Shown here: piece by piece, positions 54,344 to 58,377 of the stretch | Position numbering within the stretch: the first letter of the stretch is position 1 | Layout of the letters: each line of letters starts with the position of its first letter | Source of the DNA: an uncultured Bacteroidia bacterium | GTDB lineage: Bacteria > Bacteroidota > Bacteroidia > Bacteroidales > F082 | Direction of reading: 5' to 3' | DNA: 58,377 nt | NCBI GenBank assembly: GCA_913009755.1 | Contig: CAJVWU010000014.1 | Location: forward strand, 1 to 58,377 | Program-made: the position numbers and the translations under genes | Notes under the pieces: generated by a model | Told to the model about the DNA's origin: nothing | The model's input: only the letters and a program-made list of their open reading frames with translations | Databases searched by the model: none

Positions 54344-55825
54344 ATGCAAAAGAAATTCCTTAAAAACCTTGCGCTGATTGTTTTCCTCAACCTGTTGGTG
54401 AAGCCGTTCTGGATTCTGGGTGTTGACCGTTCCGTGCAAAATGTGGTGGGGCCCGAAGAATATGGCTTTTACTTTACCGTTTTTAATTTCTCTTTCCTGT
54501 TTTTTATTTTCCTCGACCTGGGTATCACCAATTTCAACAACCGCAACATTGCCCAGAACAACCAATTGCTGAAAAAGCATTTTGCCGGGATAGCCACGAT
54601 AAAATTGATGCTGGGATTGTTGTATGCCGTCATTGTTTTTTGTGTGGCCCTGCTCATCGGTTACCGCGGACGTGAGCTTTATCTGCTTGCCTGGGTTGGA
54701 TTTAACCAGTTTTTATTGTCGTTTATTTTATATTTACGCTCCAATGTTTCGGGGCTGCTCCTTTTTAAGACCGATAGCCTGATCTCTGTGCTTGACCGGG
54801 TGCTGATGATCGCTATTTGCAGTGTCCTGCTGTGGACTGGCATCTTCGGGGGTCGTTTTAAAATTGAATGGTTTGTTTATGCCCAGACTGTAGCTTATGT
54901 GATTACAGCCTTTGTGGCGCTGATGGTTGTCCTGAGCAAATCGGGAAAGTTAAGGCTAAACTGGAGCTTCCCGTTTTTTATTTTAATCCTTAAAAAAAGC
55001 CTGCCTTTTGCCCTGTTGGTCCTGTTGATGAGCTTTTACAACCGCATTGACCCGGTGTTGATTGAGCGGCTGATCGGGGGCAGCCTGGGGAAACAACAAT
55101 CGGGGATTTATGCCCAGGCTTTCAGACTGCTGGATGCCGGTCAAAACTTTGCCTTCCTTTTCGCCGTGCTGTTGTTGCCGCTGTTTTCAAAAATGATCAA
55201 AGAGGCACACCCCATACAACATCTCGTAAAACTTTCTTTTTCAATCATCATCACCGGTTCACTGATCGTGGCGCTCACCTCGTTGTTTTACGGAAAAGAC
55301 CTGATGCTGCTGATGTACACCTCTTTTACGGGGGAAACCACGACCCAATACATGGCCAGGATTGACCTGTCGGCGCGGATATTTCATCTGCTGATGTTTA
55401 GCCTGGTAGCCATTTCAGCCAACTACATTTTCGGGACATTGCTCACGGCCAACAACAACTTAAAGATTTTGAACATCATTGCATTTACAGGTCTGATCAC
55501 TAATTTTTTGTTGAATTTTATCCTGATCCCCCGGTTTTATGCTTACGGTTCGGGGGTAGCCAGCCTGTCGGCACAAGGCCTGACAGCCCTTTTGCAGATG
55601 GTGTTTGCCCTGCGGATACTCAAACTCAGGTTCAGCCTGAAATTTATCACCGGGCTGCTGTCACTGGTGCTGCTGATGTTGTTCACCGGGTTCATCCTGG
55701 CTTATTTTAATTTTTCTTCCTGGACCGTCCAGGCCCTGATCATGCTGGCAGCCGGGATGGTTCTTGCCATTGTCTTTCGCCTGTGGAACCTCCGTGAGTT
55801 TTATACGATTTTGAAGGAGAGGTGA
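54344..55825 (+). CDS. Polysaccharide flippase (MATE/Wzx-like)
   Basis: Membrane protein of 493 residues with about 12-14 helices. The ATG at MQKKFLKN is used, since the longer frame adds 21 residues unlike a membrane protein. Signatures are NLLVKPFWILGVDRSVQNVVGP, an opening common to Bacteroidota flippases, YFTVFNFSFLFFIFLDLGITN, and SFYNRIDPVLIERLIGG with QQSGIYAQAFRLLDAGQNF, the conserved Wzx core. The product probably flips a lipid-linked glycan across the inner membrane. It is divergent from the glycosyltransferase and may act with it. The last codons are duplicated in tandem just past the stop. Confidence 0.88.
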   Translation: MQKKFLKNLALIVFLNLLVKPFWILGVDRSVQNVVGPEEYGFYFTVFNFSFLFFIFLDLGITNFNNRNIAQNNQLLKKHFAGIATIKLMLGLLYAVIVFCVALLIGYRGRELYLLAWVGFNQFLLSFILYLRSNVSGLLLFKTDSLISVLDRVLMIAICSVLLWTGIFGGRFKIEWFVYAQTVAYVITAFVALMVVLSKSGKLRLNWSFPFFILILKKSLPFALLVLLMSFYNRIDPVLIERLIGGSLGKQQSGIYAQAFRLLDAGQNFAFLFAVLLLPLFSKMIKEAHPIQHLVKLSFSIIITGSLIVALTSLFYGKDLMLLMYTSFTGETTTQYMARIDLSARIFHLLMFSLVAISANYIFGTLLTANNNLKILNIIAFTGLITNFLLNFILIPRFYAYGSGVASLSAQGLTALLQMVFALRILKLRFSLKFITGLLSLVLLMLFTGFILAYFNFSSWTVQALIMLAAGMVLAIVFRLWNLREFYTILKER

Positions 55826-55849
55826 GTTTTATACGGTTTTGAAAAAGAT
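55794..55849. repeat. 28-bp tandem duplication at the flippase 3' end
   Basis: Two adjacent copies GTGAGTTTTATACG(A/G)TTTTGAA... (55794-55821 and 55822-55849), 24 of 28 identical. The first copy is inside the flippase coding sequence, the second starts at its stop. It marks the edge between the GC-moderate backbone and the AT-rich tail. Confidence 0.75.
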
Positions 55850-55886
55850 GTTAGTTTGGGGGGGTAATATGGGCAGTAAGTATTTT

Positions 55887-56297
55887 TTATCCAATGCTAT
55901 TTAAAAATTCATCAGGAGTCATTATAGGTATTTGTGATTTCTTGAAATCCTTTCCGTTTCTGGTTATGATAATATCAGATTCTGTTCTTAAAGCACTATA
56001 ATATTGTAATGAATTTTCAAAGTCAGAAAAGTCTGCGTTTAGTCCTTTTTCTATTATTAATGCATCAAGTTCACATATTTCTGAGATTACTTTGAATTTC
56101 CTTAATTTGTCTTTCGTTTTTTCAAGTCCATAGTATTTTGTCAGGAAATAACTTATTGTTGTATATGATAAAACGGATACGACAATATTTAATTTCCTTT
56201 TGTCCGAAAGTGTTGCAATTTTTGCTGCAGAGATATAAAAAGGATCGCGCTCGCCTAAAAAATCAAGCATTATATTTGTGTCCAAGAACAATTTCAT
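55887..56297 (-). CDS. PIN-domain toxin (VapC-like)
   Basis: 136-residue PIN ribonuclease-like protein. Conserved acidic residues are Asp6 in FLDTNIMLDFLGER, the ENSLQYYSALR region Glu, and Asp in SDIIITRNGKDFKK (TRNxxDF is the terminal PIN signature). The family uses Mg-dependent RNA cleavage; here it is probably the toxin of a pair. It starts 3 nt after the antitoxin stop and is transcribed leftward with it. The genes are AT-rich compared with the chromosome to the left. Confidence 0.85.
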   Translation of the reverse strand: MKLFLDTNIMLDFLGERDPFYISAAKIATLSDKRKLNIVVSVLSYTTISYFLTKYYGLEKTKDKLRKFKVISEICELDALIIEKGLNADFSDFENSLQYYSALRTESDIIITRNGKDFKKSQIPIMTPDEFLNSIG

Positions 56298-56299
56298 AT

Positions 56300-56557
56300 C
56301 TATTTGTGTTTATCCTCCAAATGATTTAGAATCTCTGATTTATAATCTAGTTCGGCAGGAATCTTTATACCAGTAGACATGCTTTTAACGAAAGGTGAAA
56401 TCTCTATATCTGTTTCATCTTCATTTTTGTCACGATTAATTAATAATTTCAGGTAAGATTCTATGATTCTTGATAAACTCCTTTTATGTGAAGTGGCATA
56501 TTTTTTTGCTTGTTCAATCACAAATTTGTCCAATTTCAAAGTTAATTTTGTGTCCAT
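56300..56557 (-). CDS. DUF6364-type antitoxin
   Basis: 85 residues from the ATG at MDTKLTLKLDK; the longer frame adds 10 residues and would overlap the promoter. The beginning (TKLTLKLDKFVIEQAKKYA) and KRSLSRIIESYLKLLI read as a ribbon-helix-helix DNA-binding domain, typical of antitoxins paired with PIN toxins. The C-terminal 35 residues, rich in acidic residues, would wrap the toxin. Autoregulation of the -33/-7 promoter just upstream is inferred from the family. Confidence 0.82.
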   Translation of the reverse strand: MDTKLTLKLDKFVIEQAKKYATSHKRSLSRIIESYLKLLINRDKNEDETDIEISPFVKSMSTGIKIPAELDYKSEILNHLEDKHK

Positions 56558-56576
56558 GATTTCGAATTTATACGTG

Positions 56577-56607
56577 CAAATATACAAAAGTAATCCGTAT
56601 GCTCAAA
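56577..56607 (-). promoter_or_regulatory. Toxin-antitoxin promoter
   Basis: Minus strand: TTTG (56604-56607), 19 nt, TATATTTG (56577-56584). Both boxes and the spacing fit the Bacteroidota consensus; the antitoxin ATG is 19 nt further on. Confidence 0.8.
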
Positions 56608-56758
56608 ATGTGTCTGTTTTTTCTTCACTTCCAACTAACGTCAAAATTAGTTGTTGATTATCAATTATTTATATTTCTTTCAAATTTACACATTTTCTTC
56701 TTTTTTCGACTTCCCTAAGAAAAATTTTTGTTTTTTGCTTGTTTTTTAGCTCAGTTCA

Positions 56759-56777
56759 TTGTTGTGCGTTCGTTATT
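56759..56777 (-). repeat. 19-bp direct repeat, copy A (downstream of serine hydrolase)
   Basis: AATAACGAACGCACAACAA on the minus strand, 54 nt past the serine hydrolase stop. It is identical to copy B beyond the start of the same gene. It resembles the boundary of an integron attC site (TAAC at one end). A palindrome CAACTAA...TTAGTTG lies 105 nt further on. The 244-nt gap between this gene and the antitoxin otherwise holds only AT-rich sequence and the antitoxin promoter. Confidence 0.75.
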
Positions 56778-56831
56778 CTTTTAATTTTTAAACTACATAA
56801 TTACATTTCCTTTTTTTCAAATTATTTCAAT

Positions 56832-58013
56832 CTAATTAATAGCAGGTAGAATGTATTCCTCAAGGATTTCAATTACCTTCACATTAGGAATATAATTTCC
56901 ACCCGTAAAAACAACTACTGCATTTAATTCAGGGAGTATTATAATTTCCTGTCCTCCCCAACCTACCGCATGATACATGTTAATTTCTTCCCCTGACTTT
57001 TTGTATGATTTTAACCACCATGAATACGAATAGCCATGACTTCCGGAAGCGTGCCCTGGTATATCTATATTCGTGTTATTTGAATATAGGGTGGTGCTTT
57101 TTTCAATCCATTGTTTAGATATGATTTGTTTGCCATTAAAAGTTCCATTATTTAAGAACATAACACCAATTTTCGCCATATCTCTCGGTGTAATCTCCAA
57201 ACCACCACCTGCTTCAATAACACCATTATTATATCGAAGACCCCAATTGGAAGAATCAATTTTCAATGGTTTGAATAAATATTCTTCCGAGAATTTATCA
57301 AGTTCCATATTTGATGCATTTTTGATGATTTCACCTAATATTATTGTATTTCCACCCGAATAGGTAAAAGTAGTTCCGGGATTATTTATCAGTGGTTTCT
57401 CTAAAATAAATGTAATAGGGTCTTTATCCTGAAACCAAATACCAACAATATCATTTGTTTCACTGCTTAAAGATGCTCCCCACTCATCCCATTTCAAACC
57501 AGAAGTCATGGTTAACAGATGCTCAATAGTTATTCTTTCTTTACCACTCGCTTTCAAATACTGGTGATCTGGCAAATAATCAAAAACAGATTGATGAACA
57601 CTTTCAATAAATCCTTTATCAATAGCTATTCCAATACATATTGAAGTTATACTTTTAGATACAGATTTAGCACCATGCAGAGTTGATTTATCCCAACTAA
57701 TCCATTCACCATGATGATTTGCACCATCCCATTTGTATCTGTGTCCTTGAAAATATTCTTCAAATACAAGTTTGCCATCCTTGAAAATAATCATAGAATG
57801 TACTTCATCATACTTACCACAATTTATTTTATCCACCGCCTTTTTAAGCAATACTGAATCAATATTCACCTCTTCTAAAGAGCCAACTTCAAATCCATCG
57901 TTCATAAATTTAGGTGAGTGATAAGAATATTGCAGAGTAGGGTTACATTTACACCCTACTAATATTAATGAGAGAACTAAAGTTATTGAAATAATGTTTT
58001 TAGGTATTTTCAT
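56832..58013 (-). CDS. Serine hydrolase (beta-lactamase-related) lipoprotein
   Basis: 393 residues. A lipoprotein signal (ITLVLSLILVGC) places it in the envelope. Penicillin-binding/class C-type motifs are SVSKS (nucleophile Ser with Lys three residues on, in GAKSVSKSITS), YSGGN (the Tyr-x-Asn position, replaced by YSGG) and the final HAVGWGGQEI. The family includes esterases, D-aminopeptidases and beta-lactam-related enzymes; substrate unknown. The gene is AT-rich, lies between two identical 19-bp repeats and may be a mobile cassette. There is no clear -33/-7 promoter between the repeat and the start. Confidence 0.85.
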   Translation of the reverse strand: MKIPKNIISITLVLSLILVGCKCNPTLQYSYHSPKFMNDGFEVGSLEEVNIDSVLLKKAVDKINCGKYDEVHSMIIFKDGKLVFEEYFQGHRYKWDGANHHGEWISWDKSTLHGAKSVSKSITSICIGIAIDKGFIESVHQSVFDYLPDHQYLKASGKERITIEHLLTMTSGLKWDEWGASLSSETNDIVGIWFQDKDPITFILEKPLINNPGTTFTYSGGNTIILGEIIKNASNMELDKFSEEYLFKPLKIDSSNWGLRYNNGVIEAGGGLEITPRDMAKIGVMFLNNGTFNGKQIISKQWIEKSTTLYSNNTNIDIPGHASGSHGYSYSWWLKSYKKSGEEINMYHAVGWGGQEIIILPELNAVVVFTGGNYIPNVKVIEILEEYILPAIN

Positions 58014-58043
58014 TTGTAAATTTCATTCGATTATTTTTACGCT

Positions 58044-58062
58044 TTGTTGTGCGTTCGTTATT
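58044..58062 (-). repeat. 19-bp direct repeat, copy B (upstream of serine hydrolase)
   Basis: Same 19 bases as copy A, same orientation, 1285 bp away, located between the stop of the dehydrogenase remnant and the start of the serine hydrolase gene. Confidence 0.75.
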
Positions 58063-58099
58063 TTTGGTTAATATTTTCTATTTTACTACTCATTAAAAT

Positions 58100-58267
58100 T
58101 CAGTTGTTATCTTTCAAAGTTATTATCACATTTCCTTTCTTATGTCCTTTATCTACGTACTGATGCGCCTCAGAAATTTGTTCTAATGGATATCTTTTAT
58201 CTATTACCGGTTTTATCTTTCCTCCCTCCATAAGCTTTTTGAGTAATATTGAATCCGCTCCGAGAAC
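58100..58267 (-). pseudogene. 3' remnant of a zinc-type alcohol dehydrogenase (MDR)
   Basis: Translation ends with [18 protein letters not shown], then [20 protein letters not shown] and [10 protein letters not shown] before the TGA. This is the characteristic C-terminus of medium-chain dehydrogenases/quinone reductases. An in-frame TGA precedes it and the 280 or so residues upstream are missing. A further open stretch (58286-58375) near the edge encodes no family I recognise. Confidence 0.75.
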
Positions 58268-58377
58268 TCAATTTTTTTCATTGTTTTAGAATGCAATATT
58301 TTTGGCAGATAATATATGATTAGGCAATAATGCCTTTAAAAACAGTTTGAAAGCCATATAAAGCTCAAACAAGATTG

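Noticed and set aside
56759-58062. Complete integron attC sites
   Set aside because: The 19-bp repeat resembles one side only; no complementary half and no integrase are visible, so only a cassette-like structure is claimed.

Overview
The window is a chromosomal segment of a member of the Bacteroidota. The signs are the sigma/FecR/TonB-receptor signalling trio with an STN-domain receptor, proteins of families largely confined to that phylum (DUF5723, DUF4294, DUF6427), Cys-lipoproteins, a secreted repeat protein with a type IX-like C-terminal end, and promoters of the form TTTG-N19-21-TAnnTTTG. The genes read mostly as core genome with much accessory repeat DNA between them. A moderate-GC, mostly free-living lifestyle with aerobic aromatic amino acid catabolism and a respiratory chain is suggested; genus is not determinable by eye.

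Layout. 0.2-4.4 kb: a two-gene operon of secreted surface proteins. 4.4-8.3 kb: ECF sigma factor, FecR anti-sigma factor and TonB-dependent receptor (leftward), then a lipoprotein and an outer membrane protein. 10.5-12.5 kb: phosphatidylserine decarboxylase, a truncated remnant of a large repeat protein, and a DUF554 membrane protein. 12.7-20.3 kb: tyrosine/phenylalanine degradation: homogentisate dioxygenase, 4-hydroxyphenylpyruvate dioxygenase, fumarylacetoacetase and a flavin reductase-like protein rightward, with a methyltransferase and a phenylalanine hydroxylase facing them. Together they can take phenylalanine to fumarate and acetoacetate, with only the tyrosine transaminase and (if needed) a maleylacetoacetate isomerase missing locally. 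20.4-24.7 kb: a family 2 glycosyltransferase, an FRG-domain protein with a possible 41-codon gene and terminator behind it, miaA and pcm. 24.8-28.2 kb: a sugar-envelope operon (Gfo/Idh/MocA dehydrogenase, lipoprotein, polyprenyl sugar-phosphate transferase).

28.3-32.4 kb: DUF4294 protein, the tig-clpP-clpX protein-quality operon and tRNA-Leu(UAG). 32.7-37.1 kb: two tandem DUF5723 outer membrane proteins and a lone OppC-type permease. 37.2-40.8 kb: tRNA-His, gyrB and an MFS transporter. 41.2-45.3 kb: alanine dehydrogenase and a large anchored DUF3352/propeller protein. 45.7-49.7 kb: a respiratory locus with a monoheme cytochrome-porin fusion facing a Rieske protein and a cytochrome b fused to two c-type heme domains. 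50.0-55.8 kb: rnhB, DUF6427, purD, a glycosyltransferase and a polysaccharide flippase. 55.9-58.4 kb: an AT-rich accessory tail with a PIN toxin/antitoxin pair, a serine hydrolase bracketed by identical 19-bp direct repeats, and the 3' remnant of a zinc alcohol dehydrogenase.

Most notable are the b/diheme-c fusion with its adjacent porin-cytochrome, the cassette-like repeats around the serine hydrolase, a recurring palindrome (GTTGGTG-AGGA-CACCAAC) at three places including both flanks of alanine dehydrogenase, and a candidate small gene with its own promoter-like box and terminator. No CRISPR array, intact insertion sequence or rRNA was seen. All calls come from reading motifs by eye; no database search was possible.
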